Source: Verrucomicrobiota bacterium (lineage in GTDB: Bacteria; Verrucomicrobiota; Verrucomicrobiia; Opitutales; UBA953). Taken from it: DNA of 64,000 bases. The position numbers and the translations under genes are program-made. The DNA is taken from positions 44,923 to 108,922 of the forward strand of contig JAPLTV010000065.1 of assembly GCA_026397955.1 (NCBI GenBank). The letters are read 5' to 3'. Under the pieces are notes generated by a model. That model was not told the origin of the DNA, searched no databases, and saw nothing but the letters and a program-made list of their open reading frames with translations. Positions 8,978 through 18,569 of this stretch are shown here, in pieces. Each line of letters starts with the position of its first letter. Positions within the stretch are counted from its first letter, which is position 1.

Positions 8978-10255
8978 ATGGCCGTCGAAGTCAAAATCCC
9001 TCCCATGGGCGAATCCATCACCGGGGGCCTCCTGGCCGCCTGGCTGGTCAAAAGCGGTGACGCTGTCCGCAAGGGCCAAGCCCTCTTTTCCTACGAAACC
9101 GACAAGGTGACCTCCGAAGGCACCGCTGAAGTCGACGGCAAGATCACCATCGCCGTCGAAGCGGGCACCGAAGTGCTCGTCAATCAGGTCGTCGCCACCA
9201 TCGAAGCAGGTGCCGCCGGCAACGCTCCTTCCGCTCCGGCCGCCGCTGCTCCAGCCGCCGCCAAAACTGCTTCTGCCGCTCCGACTCCTGCGCCGAAAGC
9301 TGCGCCGGTTGCCGCCAAGTCCGGCGCCGCCGCCGAAGTCTCTCCCGCGGTCCGTCGTCTCTCTGCTGAAACCGGTCTCGATCCCGCCGGCGTCGAAGGA
9401 TCGGGCAAGGCTGGTCGCGTGACCAAGGGCGACATGCTCGCCGCCCTCGCAGGCCAGACTCCGATCCGCGCCGTCGCCCCGGCCGCTGCCGCCGCTCCTT
9501 CCGCCTCCGCCGCTCCGGCCGCGCCGGCCGCCCCGGTTTCGATCCCTTCGCGCGATGGTCGCACGACGCGCAAGCGCATGTCCCCGCTGCGTCGTAAGAT
9601 CGCCGAACGCCTCGTCCAGGCGAAGACGGAGACCGCGATGCTCACGACCTTCAACGAGGTCAACATGGCTCCGGTCATGGAACTGCGCAAACGCCACGGC
9701 GATGAATTCCTTAAGAAATACGGGGTTAAACTCGGCTTCATGTCCTTCTTCGTCAAGGCCGCTGTCCAAGCGATGAAGGAAGTCCCCGCGATCAACGCGC
9801 AGCTCGACGGCGAAGATATCGTCGAGAACAACTTCTTCGACATCGGCGTGGCCGTCGGCACCGACAAGGGCCTGATGGTCCCGGTCGTCCGCGATTGCGA
9901 TCAGCTGAATTTCGCCGGCATCGAGAAAGCGATCGGCGACTTCGGCAAGCGTGCTCGCGACGGCAAGATTCAGCTGGCTGAACTCCAAGGCGGTATCTTC
10001 ACGATTTCGAACGGTGGCATCTACGGCTCGATGCTCTCGACGCCGATCCTCAATCACCCGCAGGCGGCCATCATGGGCCTCCACAACATCGTCGAACGCC
10101 CCGTCGCCGAGAACGGCCAGGTCGTGATCCGTCCGATCATGTACCTAGCCCTCTCGTACGACCACCGCATCATCGACGGCAAGGAAGCCGTGACCTTCCT
10201 CGTCAAGGTGCGCCAGTTCATCGAGGACCCGCAGCGCTTGCTGTTCGGCGTCTAA
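8978..10255 (+). CDS. sucB: 2-oxoglutarate dehydrogenase E2, dihydrolipoyl succinyltransferase
   Basis: E2 transfers the succinyl group from E1 via lipoyl-lysine to CoA and forms the core of the complex. The single lipoyl domain has its lysine in ETDKVTSEG at residue 43. Ala/Pro-rich linkers surround the peripheral-subunit-binding domain ([16 protein letters not shown], about 121-155). The catalytic domain ends with the active-site segment [11 protein letters not shown] near residue 394. The 425-aa length and one lipoyl domain fit SucB rather than pyruvate dehydrogenase E2, and adjacency to sucA supports this. The long Ala/Pro linkers cause spurious long frames on both strands. Confidence 0.94.
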   Translation: MAVEVKIPPMGESITGGLLAAWLVKSGDAVRKGQALFSYETDKVTSEGTAEVDGKITIAVEAGTEVLVNQVVATIEAGAAGNAPSAPAAAAPAAAKTASAAPTPAPKAAPVAAKSGAAAEVSPAVRRLSAETGLDPAGVEGSGKAGRVTKGDMLAALAGQTPIRAVAPAAAAAPSASAAPAAPAAPVSIPSRDGRTTRKRMSPLRRKIAERLVQAKTETAMLTTFNEVNMAPVMELRKRHGDEFLKKYGVKLGFMSFFVKAAVQAMKEVPAINAQLDGEDIVENNFFDIGVAVGTDKGLMVPVVRDCDQLNFAGIEKAIGDFGKRARDGKIQLAELQGGIFTISNGGIYGSMLSTPILNHPQAAIMGLHNIVERPVAENGQVVIRPIMYLALSYDHRIIDGKEAVTFLVKVRQFIEDPQRLLFGV

Positions 10256-10279
10256 TCCTACTCTCATAATCCTACCTCA

Positions 10280-11680
10280 ATGTCTCAATTCGATCTCGTT
10301 GTAATCGGCTCCGGCCCCGGTGGCTATGTCGCCGCCATCAAGGCCGGCCAGCTCGGCCTCAAGGTGGCCCTCGTGGAAAAGGACAATTCCCTAGGCGGCA
10401 CCTGCCTCAATGTCGGCTGCATCCCTTCTAAGGCCCTCCTGCACTCCACCGAGGTCTACCAGCACGCCTTGCACGGCAAGAAGCACGGCCTCGTCGGCGC
10501 CGAGAAGATCACCTTCGACGTCGCCGCGATGCTCGCGAATAAGGACAAGGTCGTCGCTCAGCTCAACATGGGCGTCGGCGCCCTGCTCAAGAAGCGCAAC
10601 GTCGAGATCGTCCGTGGCCTCGGTCGCCTCGTGAAGTCCGGCCAGGTCCTCGTCCGCTCCACGGCCGGCGACCGCACGCTCGAGACGAAGAACATCCTCA
10701 TCGCCACGGGCTCCGTCCCGATCGAACTGCCTTTCATGAAGTTCGACGGTGAAACCGTCATCTCCTCCGACCACGGCATCTCGCTGAAGTCCGTCCCGGA
10801 AAAGATGGTCGTCGTCGGTGCCGGCGCCATCGGCCTCGAGCTCGGTTCCGTCTGGGCCCGTCTCGGCTCCCAAGTCACCGTTGTCGAGATGCTGCCCTCC
10901 ATCGGCGGCCCCGCTTACGATGCCGACGTCGCCAAGGCCGCGCAGAGCGCTTTCGAGAAACAGGGCATCAAGTTCGAGATGGGGGCCAAGGTCACCGGCG
11001 TGAAGAAGAGCGCCGCCGGCTCCGCCCTCACCGCCGAACGCGATGGCAAGGCCCTCGAATTCGCAGCCGATAAGATCCTCGTCGCCGTGGGCCGCAAGGC
11101 CAACACTTCCGGTCTCGGCGCCCAGGAAGCCGGCCTTAAACTCGACGAACGCGGTCGTATCGTCATCGACGCCCACTTCTTGACCAACCTTCCCGGCGTC
11201 TACGCCATCGGTGACGTCGTCGCCGGACCGATGCTCGCGCACAAGGCCGAAGAAGAAGGCGTCGCGGTCGCCGAGAACCTCGCCGGCAAGCATGGCCACG
11301 TGAACTACGCCATCATCCCCGGCGTCATTTACACCGACCCTGAAGTCGCCTGCGTCGGTCTCTCCGAAGCCGAAGCGAAGGCCAAGAACATCGAAGTCGC
11401 TATCGGCAAGTTCCAGCTCGCCGGCAACGGCCGTGCGATCGCCTCCGACTGCACCTCAGGTTTCGTCAAGGTCATCGCCTGCGCCAAGACCGACAAGCTC
11501 TTGGGCGTCCAGATGGTCGCCAAGGGAGCTTCGGAAATGATCGCCGCCGCCTGCGCCCACATGGAATACGGCGGCAGCGCCGAAGATGTCGCCCGTACCT
11601 GCTTCGCCCACCCGACCGTCAGCGAATCCTTCAAGGAAGCCGCGATGGCCGTCAGCAAGTCGAGCATCCACTCGCTCTGA
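10280..11680 (+). CDS. lpdA: Dihydrolipoyl dehydrogenase (E3)
   Basis: E3 is the FAD- and NAD-dependent flavoenzyme that reoxidises dihydrolipoamide in the 2-oxoglutarate (and other 2-oxoacid) dehydrogenase complexes. Seen are the N-terminal FAD motif VIGSGPGGYVAA, the redox disulfide in GGTCLNVGCIPSK at about residues 40-52, the second Rossmann motif VVVGAGAIGLELGSVW near 177, and the catalytic His in HPTVSES near 444. The 466-aa length is typical. It is the last gene of the sucA-sucB-lpdA block and is followed by a clear terminator. The leader (CCTACCTCA before ATG) is pyrimidine-rich. Confidence 0.95.
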   Translation: MSQFDLVVIGSGPGGYVAAIKAGQLGLKVALVEKDNSLGGTCLNVGCIPSKALLHSTEVYQHALHGKKHGLVGAEKITFDVAAMLANKDKVVAQLNMGVGALLKKRNVEIVRGLGRLVKSGQVLVRSTAGDRTLETKNILIATGSVPIELPFMKFDGETVISSDHGISLKSVPEKMVVVGAGAIGLELGSVWARLGSQVTVVEMLPSIGGPAYDADVAKAAQSAFEKQGIKFEMGAKVTGVKKSAAGSALTAERDGKALEFAADKILVAVGRKANTSGLGAQEAGLKLDERGRIVIDAHFLTNLPGVYAIGDVVAGPMLAHKAEEEGVAVAENLAGKHGHVNYAIIPGVIYTDPEVACVGLSEAEAKAKNIEVAIGKFQLAGNGRAIASDCTSGFVKVIACAKTDKLLGVQMVAKGASEMIAAACAHMEYGGSAEDVARTCFAHPTVSESFKEAAMAVSKSSIHSL

Positions 11681-11701
11681 GCGAGGGTCGGACTTTTGAA
11701 C

Positions 11702-11733
11702 GAAAGGGTGCGAATAGCACCCTTTCTTATTTT
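11702..11733 (+). terminator. Rho-independent terminator after lpdA
   Basis: The stem GAAAGGGTGC (11702-11711), loop GAATA and GCACCCTTTC (11717-11726) form a perfect 10-bp hairpin followed by TTATTTT. It lies 22 bases after the lpdA stop. Confidence 0.85.
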
Positions 11734-11747
11734 ACGCCCAAACAAGG

Positions 11748-11774
11748 ACGCCCTCCCAAATGAAGGGAAGGCGT
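11748..11774 (-). terminator. Hairpin downstream of the SRP RNA, possible terminator
   Basis: On the minus strand the stem ACGCCTTCCC pairs with GGGAGGGCGT (one G-U) around a 7-base loop. It is followed by a weak T-rich stretch (CCTTGTTT). It lies downstream of the SRP RNA, so it may back up termination of that transcript. The T-run is poor. Confidence 0.4.
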
Positions 11775-11790
11775 CGAATGAAAAGTAAAG

Positions 11791-11886
11791 GGCCAGGCTT
11801 ACCACGGCACACGGGTGGACTGACTGCCGTTGCTTCCTTCCGGACCTGGCGGGGTTCGTCTGCCACCCGTTGCATGGGGCCTGACT
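11791..11886 (-). ncRNA. ffs: Bacterial small SRP RNA (4.5S)
   Basis: On the minus strand the conserved apical core GGTCCGGAAGGAAGCA is present exactly. It is enclosed by an imperfect long hairpin: ACGGGTGG pairs with CCACCCGT, and the ends CAGGC (11880-11884 on plus) and GCCTG (11794-11798) close the basal helix. The size of about 96 nt matches the short Ffs RNA that binds Ffh and guides co-translational membrane targeting. The 3' end runs into CCCTTTACTTTT, consistent with termination there. The ends are approximate to a few bases. Confidence 0.93.
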
Positions 11887-11957
11887 TGCTAATCTTAATG
11901 CCCGCCTAGTCCGTTCTTTTCAATCCCCAACTTAACCCCTAATCATTCCCCTTTCCG

Positions 11958-14681
11958 ATGGCCGAAATCCCCAAATCTTATGAGCCGCAAGGCGTCGAAC
12001 AGCAGTGGTATGACCGCTGGGTCGCGGCCGGTTGCTTCAAGGGCAAGGTAGACCACACCCGCGAGTCCTTCGCGGTGATGATCCCGCCGCCGAACGTCAC
12101 GGGCGTCCTGCACATGGGGCACCTGCTGAATAACACGCTGCAGGACATCATGGTCCGCCGCGCCCGCCAAGAAGGCAAATCCGCGCTCTGGCTTCCAGGC
12201 ACCGACCATGCCGGCATCGCCACACAGTCGCGCGTTGAAAAGGAACTCCGCCAAAAGGAAGGCAAGACCCGCCACGACCTCGGTCGCGAGAAATTTATCC
12301 AGGTCGCGTCCGAGTGGCGCGACAAGCACGGCGGCATCATCCTCGGCCAGCTCCGTAAACTCGGTGCCTCTTGCGATTGGGATCGCACGGTGCACACGCT
12401 CGACGCCGGCTACTCGCAGGCAGTCCTCCAGACCTTCGTCACGCTCTACGAACGCGGTTACGTCTACCGCGGCAAGCGCATGGTCAACTGGTGCCCGGTC
12501 TCACAGACCGGCCTATCCGACGAAGAGGTGATCATGAAGCCCTCCAAGGGCTCGCTCTACCGCATGCGTTATGAGGTCGCCGAGATTCCTGGCACCTACC
12601 TCGAGATCTCCACCACGCGCCCCGAGACCATTCCGGGCGACGCCGCCGTCGCGGTCCACCCGGACGACGAACGCTACAAGCACCTCATCGGTAAGCACGT
12701 CTGGCGCCCCTTCCCTCGCGCGCAGATCCCGATCGTCGGCGACACCGCCGTCGAGAAGGATTTCGGCACAGGCGTCCTGAAGGTCACGCCGGCCCACGAC
12801 CGCACTGACTTCGATATCGGTAAGCGCCATAACCTTCCGGTCGTCGATGTGATGAACCCGGATGGCACGATGAACGCCGACGCGGGTCCGCTCGCCGGCG
12901 TAGAACGCTTCAAGGCCCGCGGCTTGGCCGAGAAACTCCTCGAAGAACTCGGTGCGCTGGTGAAGACCGAACCTTACGAGAACACGGTCGGCTATTCGGA
13001 ACGTGCCGACGTCCCGATTGAGCCTCGCCTCAGCGAACAGTGGTTCATCCGCTACCCGAAGATCGACGAAGCCAAACGCGCCGTCACCTCAGGCATCATC
13101 AAGTTCCACCCAGAACGCTGGACGAAGACCTATCTCCACTGGCTCGAGAACATCCAGGACTGGTGCGTCAGCCGCCAGCTCTGGTGGGGCCACCGTATCC
13201 CGGTCTGGTACCGCAAGGGCGCCGACCGCAACGACCCGAAGAACCTGCACGTCTCCCTCACCGCCCCCGCCGACGCCACCAACTGGGAACAGGATCCCGA
13301 CGTGCTCGACACGTGGGCTTCCTCGTGGCTCTGGTGCCTTGCGACCATCGGCTGGCGCAAGCCGGGCGAGACGACCGAAGAATTGAAGCACTGGTATCCG
13401 ACCGGTGCCCTCGCGACCGGACCCGACATCATTTTCCTCTGGGTCGCCCGCATGATCATCGCCGGCCTCGAACTGCACGGCCCCGAGAAGAAGACGCTCA
13501 CCGATGACGAGATCCGCCAACGGATCCCGTTCAAGCGTGTCTATTTCAACGGTATTATCCGCGACAAGCTCGGCCGCAAGATGTCTAAATCGCTCGGTAA
13601 TTCGCCCGAGCCCCTCGACCTCATCGCGAAGTTTGGCGCCGACGGCCTCCGCTTCGGCCTCTTGTCCATCGCCCCCAAGGGCCAAGACATCCTCTTCGAC
13701 GAAGATCGCGTCAGCCAAGGACGCAACTTCTGCAACAAGCTCTGGAATGCTGCCCGCTTCCGCCAGATGTCCGGCCCGATGGCCGATAACTCGACGCTCG
13801 CCGCCGTGGTCAGCCGCATCAAGGCAGCCCAGCTCGATGACGATGACTTCGCCATCCTCCAAGGCCTCGCCGAACTGACCGACAGCACGACCAAGAACCT
13901 GGATGAGCACGAGTTCACCGCCTACGCGCAGGGACTATACTCCTTCTTCTGGGGCGACTTCTGCGACTGGTACGTCGAAGCCTCGAAAGCTCGCCTCAAG
14001 GACCCAGCCCTGGTCGACAACTGCCTCGCGGTGCAGGATCTCGTCCTGCGCCAGTTCCTCCTGTTGCTCCACCCGGTCGCTCCGTTCATCTCCGAAGAAC
14101 TCTGGCACCTGCTTGGCTACGGCACGGAGAAGGACTTCATCCAGAACCACCACACCGGCTCCGGCGGCGACCTCCTCCGCGTTCTCCGCGAAAACGGTAT
14201 CAAGATGAGCGCCGCCAAGGTCGCCGATGTCGCCCTCCTCAGGGAATTCGTCGCCTCAGTTCGTGGCCTCAAGTCGCAGGCTAACCAGGCGACCCGCCGC
14301 GATTCGGTCATCACGATCATCGCCAAGGACGCCACGGCGAAGACCCTCCTCCAGGCGAACCGCGAAAAGCTCAGTAGCATGGCTGGCCTAGCCGAAATCA
14401 CCTTCGCCGACGATGCCGGCGATCGCACTGGCTCGCTCAACTCACTCGGCACCGTCTTGCTCGAACTCTCCGGTACGGTCGACGTCGCTGCGGAAAAAAT
14501 CCGCCTCGCCAAGGAACTGACTAAGCTCGAACAGGCCGTCGCTGCCGGCGAAGCCAAGCTGACCAACGAAGTTTTCGTGTCGAAGGCTCCCCCGAAGATT
14601 CTCGAAGGCGCCCGCAAACAACTCGACGAAGCCAAGGCCAAGCGCGATGAAATCGCGCGCATGCTCGCCACACTCGGCTAA
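11958..14681 (+). CDS. valS: Valyl-tRNA synthetase
   Basis: ValRS is a class I enzyme charging tRNA-Val. Its HIGH-type motif is PPPNVTGVLHMGH at residues 43-55 and its KMSKS motif near 541. The CP1 editing domain lies between them (ISTTRPETIPGDAAV and following). The C-terminal helical hairpin ends with a coiled coil of about 65 residues (from AAEKIRLAKEL to the end) typical of ValRS. The 907-aa length is normal. The leader is pyrimidine-rich (CATTCCCCTTTCCG before ATG). Only one base separates the stop from the nagB start, so valS may head the amino-sugar operon that follows. Confidence 0.96.
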   Translation: MAEIPKSYEPQGVEQQWYDRWVAAGCFKGKVDHTRESFAVMIPPPNVTGVLHMGHLLNNTLQDIMVRRARQEGKSALWLPGTDHAGIATQSRVEKELRQKEGKTRHDLGREKFIQVASEWRDKHGGIILGQLRKLGASCDWDRTVHTLDAGYSQAVLQTFVTLYERGYVYRGKRMVNWCPVSQTGLSDEEVIMKPSKGSLYRMRYEVAEIPGTYLEISTTRPETIPGDAAVAVHPDDERYKHLIGKHVWRPFPRAQIPIVGDTAVEKDFGTGVLKVTPAHDRTDFDIGKRHNLPVVDVMNPDGTMNADAGPLAGVERFKARGLAEKLLEELGALVKTEPYENTVGYSERADVPIEPRLSEQWFIRYPKIDEAKRAVTSGIIKFHPERWTKTYLHWLENIQDWCVSRQLWWGHRIPVWYRKGADRNDPKNLHVSLTAPADATNWEQDPDVLDTWASSWLWCLATIGWRKPGETTEELKHWYPTGALATGPDIIFLWVARMIIAGLELHGPEKKTLTDDEIRQRIPFKRVYFNGIIRDKLGRKMSKSLGNSPEPLDLIAKFGADGLRFGLLSIAPKGQDILFDEDRVSQGRNFCNKLWNAARFRQMSGPMADNSTLAAVVSRIKAAQLDDDDFAILQGLAELTDSTTKNLDEHEFTAYAQGLYSFFWGDFCDWYVEASKARLKDPALVDNCLAVQDLVLRQFLLLLHPVAPFISEELWHLLGYGTEKDFIQNHHTGSGGDLLRVLRENGIKMSAAKVADVALLREFVASVRGLKSQANQATRRDSVITIIAKDATAKTLLQANREKLSSMAGLAEITFADDAGDRTGSLNSLGTVLLELSGTVDVAAEKIRLAKELTKLEQAVAAGEAKLTNEVFVSKAPPKILEGARKQLDEAKAKRDEIARMLATLG

Positions 14682-14682
14682 G

Positions 14683-15423
14683 ATGATCTCGACCAGGCTT
14701 CATCCCGACAAACAAACCGCCGCACAGGCGATCGCCGGGGAGATAGCCGACCTCATCGAGATACGCTCGAAATCGGGCAAGACGACGGTGCTTGGCCTGG
14801 CGACCGGTTCCACGCCGCTCCCGCTTTACGCCGAGCTGATCCGCCTGCACCGCGCTGAGAAGCTGAGTTTCCGCTCGGTCATCACCTTCAACCTGGACGA
14901 ATACGCAGGCCTTGGCCCGTCGCATCCGCAGTCGTATCGATTCTTCATGGAGGAAAACCTTTTCCGCCATCTCGATATTCCCGCGGGCAATATCCACATT
15001 CCCGACGGTCTTTCGAAAGATGCGGCCAAGAATTGCGCCGACTATGAAGCGGCCATCCGCGCAGTCGGCGGGATTGACCTCCAAATCCTTGGCATCGGCC
15101 GCACCGGCCACATCGGTTTCAACGAACCGCCCTCTGCGGCCGACACCCGTACCCGCTGGGTCCACCTCGATGAGGTGACTCGTCGCGACAACTCGGTCTT
15201 CTTCGGCGACCTCGCTCAGGTCCCGCAGGGCGCCCTGACGATGGGCGTCGCCACGATTCTCGAGGCTCGCCGGGTCGAGCTGATCGCCTTCGGCGAAGCC
15301 AAGGCCGACATCGTACATCGCGCGATGAAGGAAGCCCCTTCCGCCGCCTGTCCGGCGACCTGGCTGCAACAGCACCCTCGCTGCACATTCCACCTCGACG
15401 CGGCCGCCGCCAAGGCGCTTTGA
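14683..15423 (+). CDS. nagB: Glucosamine-6-phosphate deaminase
   Basis: NagB converts glucosamine-6-phosphate to fructose-6-phosphate plus ammonia. Signatures are LGLATGSTPLPLY near residue 36, the catalytic-loop NLDEYAGL near 69, and GIGRTGHIGFNEP near 137 (most NagB have GxxxDGHIAFNEP; here the Asp-Gly is Thr-Gly). The ATG at 14683 is one base after the valS stop and gives 246 aa, slightly short but within range. The allosteric C-terminal extension of E. coli NagB is absent. It overlaps the next gene at TTGA. It opens a run of amino-sugar genes and probably feeds glycolysis from glucosamine-6-P. Confidence 0.85.
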   Translation: MISTRLHPDKQTAAQAIAGEIADLIEIRSKSGKTTVLGLATGSTPLPLYAELIRLHRAEKLSFRSVITFNLDEYAGLGPSHPQSYRFFMEENLFRHLDIPAGNIHIPDGLSKDAAKNCADYEAAIRAVGGIDLQILGIGRTGHIGFNEPPSAADTRTRWVHLDEVTRRDNSVFFGDLAQVPQGALTMGVATILEARRVELIAFGEAKADIVHRAMKEAPSAACPATWLQQHPRCTFHLDAAAAKAL

Positions 15424-16817
15424 CCAGTCAGATGGACGTCGCCCCCCTCCATCGCTCCGTCATCGACCCAGGCCTCGTTCCGGCCGCCCTCTGGACCCGT
15501 GCGTACCTGGGCCGTTGCGCGACTACAGCCGGTTCCTCTGAACTCACCATCGCTCTCCGCCGGGACGATAACACCGCCTCACTGTTCCGCACGCAAGTGC
15601 TCGCAGGCGGAGTCGACGACGAATCGACCTATCTTCACGTCGAACGCACGGTAAAGTTCCTGCTCTGGTCGCGTGGTGCGCCTGACATCCTGCTCTGCGG
15701 CCCAGAAGCTGCGCCCCTCGCCCGTCGGCTGCAGGCGGATTACTCCCCCGCAGGGGATCGCGCCTTCGACGCCGACTTCCACCGTAAGGTCTTTGAACGC
15801 CCCCTTTCATTCCGCGCCGTCACGTCCACCGAGTTGCCCACCGCCGTCTCCGCCCACCTGCCGCTTGGACGCAACCTAGACGGGTGTCGCATCGGTTTCG
15901 ATCTCGGCGGCTCCGATCGCAAGTGCGCCGCGCTCATCGACGGCAAGGTCGTCTTCTCCGAGGAAGTGAAATGGGATCCCTATTTCCAGTCCGACCCGGC
16001 CTACCATCTCGCCGGAATCCGTCATTCGTTAGACCTCGCTGCCAGCCATCTGCCCCGCGTCGACGCCATCGGCGGTTCTTCCGCCGGCGTCTACGTGAAC
16101 AACAAGGTTCGGATTGCGTCGCTCTTCCGCGGGATTACGGACGCCACTCTTTTCGATGCCCAGGTAAGAAATATCTTCCTAGACCTCGCCAAATCCTACG
16201 CCGTGCCATTCGAGGTCCTTAACGATGGCGACGTCACCGCATTGGCAGGTTCGATGTCCCTCGGCCGCAACGCCGTCCTCGGCGTAGCCATGGGTACCAG
16301 CGTGGCCGCTGGCTACGTCGATACGGCAGGCAACCTCACCAACTGGCTCAGCGAACTGGCCTTCGTGCCCGTGGATTATCGCCTGGAAGGTCCGGCAGAC
16401 GAATGGTCCGGCGACCGCGGCTGTGCGGTACAATATTTCAGCCAGCAGGGCGTCGGGCGACTGCTACCCCTTGCCGGTATCGCCCTGCCCGCCTCGATGC
16501 GCCTGCCCGAGCAGCTCGAAGAACTTCAGAAGCTGCAGCTCGCCGGCGATCCAAGGGCCCAGCAAGTGTACGAGGCCATCGGTATCGCCTTCGGCTACGC
16601 CATCGCCCATTTCGCCAGCTTCTACGAGATGAGCTGCCTGCTGATCATGGGCCGGGTCACCTCCGGCCAAGGCGGCACAATCATCATCGAGAAGGCTCGG
16701 ATGGTCTTGCGCGACGAATTCCCCGAACTTCGCATCGACCTCGTCGTGCCGGACGAGAAAGATAAGCGCCACGGCCAAGCCATCGCGGCCGCCTCCCTTC
16801 CCGCCCTCCGCCGATGA
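15420..16817 (+). CDS. ROK-family sugar kinase-like protein, probable amino-sugar kinase
   Basis: ROK proteins phosphorylate sugars such as glucose, GlcNAc or ManNAc, or act as repressors. This one has the first phosphate motif GFDLGGSDRKCAAL near residue 158, the catalytic-type LNDGDVTALAG near 267, and the second phosphate loop LGVAMGTSVAAGY near 290. No DNA-binding helix-turn-helix is seen, so a kinase role is favoured. It is odd in two ways: about 150 extra N-terminal residues without recognisable motifs, and no CxCGxxGCxE zinc motif. The start is TTG at 15420 (overlapping the nagB stop) or ATG at 15432. Context suggests GlcN or GlcNAc as substrate; this is inference. Confidence 0.7.
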   Translation: MTSQMDVAPLHRSVIDPGLVPAALWTRAYLGRCATTAGSSELTIALRRDDNTASLFRTQVLAGGVDDESTYLHVERTVKFLLWSRGAPDILLCGPEAAPLARRLQADYSPAGDRAFDADFHRKVFERPLSFRAVTSTELPTAVSAHLPLGRNLDGCRIGFDLGGSDRKCAALIDGKVVFSEEVKWDPYFQSDPAYHLAGIRHSLDLAASHLPRVDAIGGSSAGVYVNNKVRIASLFRGITDATLFDAQVRNIFLDLAKSYAVPFEVLNDGDVTALAGSMSLGRNAVLGVAMGTSVAAGYVDTAGNLTNWLSELAFVPVDYRLEGPADEWSGDRGCAVQYFSQQGVGRLLPLAGIALPASMRLPEQLEELQKLQLAGDPRAQQVYEAIGIAFGYAIAHFASFYEMSCLLIMGRVTSGQGGTIIIEKARMVLRDEFPELRIDLVVPDEKDKRHGQAIAAASLPALRR

Positions 16818-17662
16818 TCTCCCTCAACCCTCTCGCGCGGCTCGTGACCCCTGACGGCAAGACCGGTCCGGACGCCCTGAGCCGCACCACACACCTCGGC
16901 ATCGGCGCCCACCAGGACGACCTAGAGTTCATGGCCTTCCATGGCATCCTCTCCTGCTATGACCGTACCGATCGCTGGTTTGGCGGCGTGACCATCACCG
17001 ACGGCCGCGGCTCTTCGCGCACCGGACCGTTCAAGGACTGGACCGACGACCAAATCGCCGCTGAACGCGTCCGCGAGCAGGACGCCGCGGCCGTCATCGG
17101 CCAATATTCTTTCATGGCCCAGTTGGGCTTCGGCAGCGCCGCCGTCCGCGACGCCCAGCAGACCGCTGTCCGCGACGACCTCCGCCGCATCCTCGAAGCC
17201 AGCCGTCCCGAGGTCGTCTACCTGCATAACCTCGCCGATAAGCACGACACCCACGTCGGCTGTGCACTCCGTTGCATCGAAGCGATGCGCCAGATGCCCA
17301 AGGTGGATCGCCCGAAGATGATCTACGGTTGCGAAGTATGGCGCGACCTTGACTGGCTCGTCGACAGCGAGAAAACCCCGATGCCGATCTCGGCTCGACC
17401 AGAACTGGCCCGCGCCCTCAATGAGGTCTTCGCCACCCAGATCGCCGGGGGTAAACGCTACGACCTCGCCGTCCTCGGCCGCCGCACGGCCAACGCGACC
17501 TTCAGCAACGCCCATGCCACCGACCACGAATCGGCCATGCAGTGGGCGATGGACCTGACTCCGCTCGTCCACGACGACAGCCTCGACCCAATTGCCTACA
17601 CGGTTGGCTTCATCGACCGCCTGAAGTCCGACGTCACCGCCCGCCTTCACAAATCCCTCTGA
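16814..17662 (+). CDS. PIG-L family deacetylase
   Basis: PIG-L/LmbE proteins are Zn-dependent N-deacetylases of GlcNAc-containing compounds. The metal motif here is GAHQDDLEF near residues 28-36, a variant of AHPDDE, with further histidines in LHNLADKHDTHVG near 137 as the third ligand region. The length is 282 aa. Its ATG overlaps the ROK stop (ATGA) and the next gene follows after one base. In this setting it could deacetylate GlcNAc or a GlcNAc derivative to supply glucosamine for the neighbouring kinase and NagB. The substrate is inferred, not shown. Confidence 0.78.
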   Translation: MISLNPLARLVTPDGKTGPDALSRTTHLGIGAHQDDLEFMAFHGILSCYDRTDRWFGGVTITDGRGSSRTGPFKDWTDDQIAAERVREQDAAAVIGQYSFMAQLGFGSAAVRDAQQTAVRDDLRRILEASRPEVVYLHNLADKHDTHVGCALRCIEAMRQMPKVDRPKMIYGCEVWRDLDWLVDSEKTPMPISARPELARALNEVFATQIAGGKRYDLAVLGRRTANATFSNAHATDHESAMQWAMDLTPLVHDDSLDPIAYTVGFIDRLKSDVTARLHKSL

Positions 17663-17663
17663 C

Positions 17664-18569
17664 ATGAAGCCCACCCTCCTCGTCCTCGCCGCCGGCATGG
17701 GCAGTCGCTACGGCGGCCTGAAGCAGATCGACCCGATGGGTCCGTCAGGGGAGACCATCCTAGATTACTCCGTTTTCGATGCCCTCCGCGCCGGCTTCGG
17801 CAAGGTGGTGTTCATCATCCGTCCTGACTTCGAGCAGGATTTCCGCGAACGCATCGCCGCGAAGTTCGCCGGCCGGATCGACGTCGGCTTCGCTTTCCAG
17901 ACGATCGACCAATTGCCCGCCGGCTTCACGGTACCGGCTGGTCGCGAGAAACCCTGGGGAACCACTCACGCCATCCTCTGCGCCCGTGACGCCGTCCATA
18001 CGCCCTTCGCGGTCATCAACGCCGACGACTTCTACGGCCGCGACTCCTACGCTTCGCTCGGACGCTACCTCTCCGTACTCACCAACGATTCCACGGCCTA
18101 CGCGATGGTGGGCTTCACCCTCAAGAACACTCTCTCCGAGCATGGCACCGTCGCCCGCGGCGTCTGCCAGACCGACGCCGCCGGAAAGCTGACCGACATC
18201 CAAGAGCTGACGAAGATTGCCAAGCTCGCCCAAGGCGCGGAACACCGAGGAGACGACGGCAAGGTCGTGACTCTCACCGGGGAGGAACCTGTTTCGATGA
18301 ATATGTGGGGCTTCACGCCAGCGATTTTCCCTCAGCTCGAAGCCGACTTCCGTGCCTTCCTGACCGTCAAAGGCGCCGAGATGAAGAGCGAATCCTACAT
18401 CCCGATGTCTGTCGGCAGCCTCATTCGCGCCGGACAGGCTAGCTGCCAGGTGCTGCGTTCCGATTCTGCGTGGTTCGGCGTGACCTACCGTGAAGACAAG
18501 CCAGTGGTCCAGGCCAGCATCGCTCAGCAGGTCAGCAGCGGCGCCTACCCACCCTCCCTCTGGGCCTGA
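17664..18569 (+). CDS. Sugar-1-phosphate nucleotidyltransferase-like protein
   Basis: The N-terminus LVLAAGMGSRYGGLKQ is the GxGxR..K signature of nucleotidyltransferases that make NDP-sugars from NTP and sugar-1-phosphate. A second metal-site segment is NADDFYGRDSY near residue 119. The length of 301 aa is that of a bare catalytic domain plus a short tail, with no left-handed beta-helix acetyltransferase domain as in GlmU. It overlaps the NahK-like kinase by one base, which fits successive steps: kinase makes sugar-1-P, this enzyme activates it. The nucleotide and sugar are not determined by sequence. Confidence 0.75.
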   Translation: MKPTLLVLAAGMGSRYGGLKQIDPMGPSGETILDYSVFDALRAGFGKVVFIIRPDFEQDFRERIAAKFAGRIDVGFAFQTIDQLPAGFTVPAGREKPWGTTHAILCARDAVHTPFAVINADDFYGRDSYASLGRYLSVLTNDSTAYAMVGFTLKNTLSEHGTVARGVCQTDAAGKLTDIQELTKIAKLAQGAEHRGDDGKVVTLTGEEPVSMNMWGFTPAIFPQLEADFRAFLTVKGAEMKSESYIPMSVGSLIRAGQASCQVLRSDSAWFGVTYREDKPVVQASIAQQVSSGAYPPSLWA

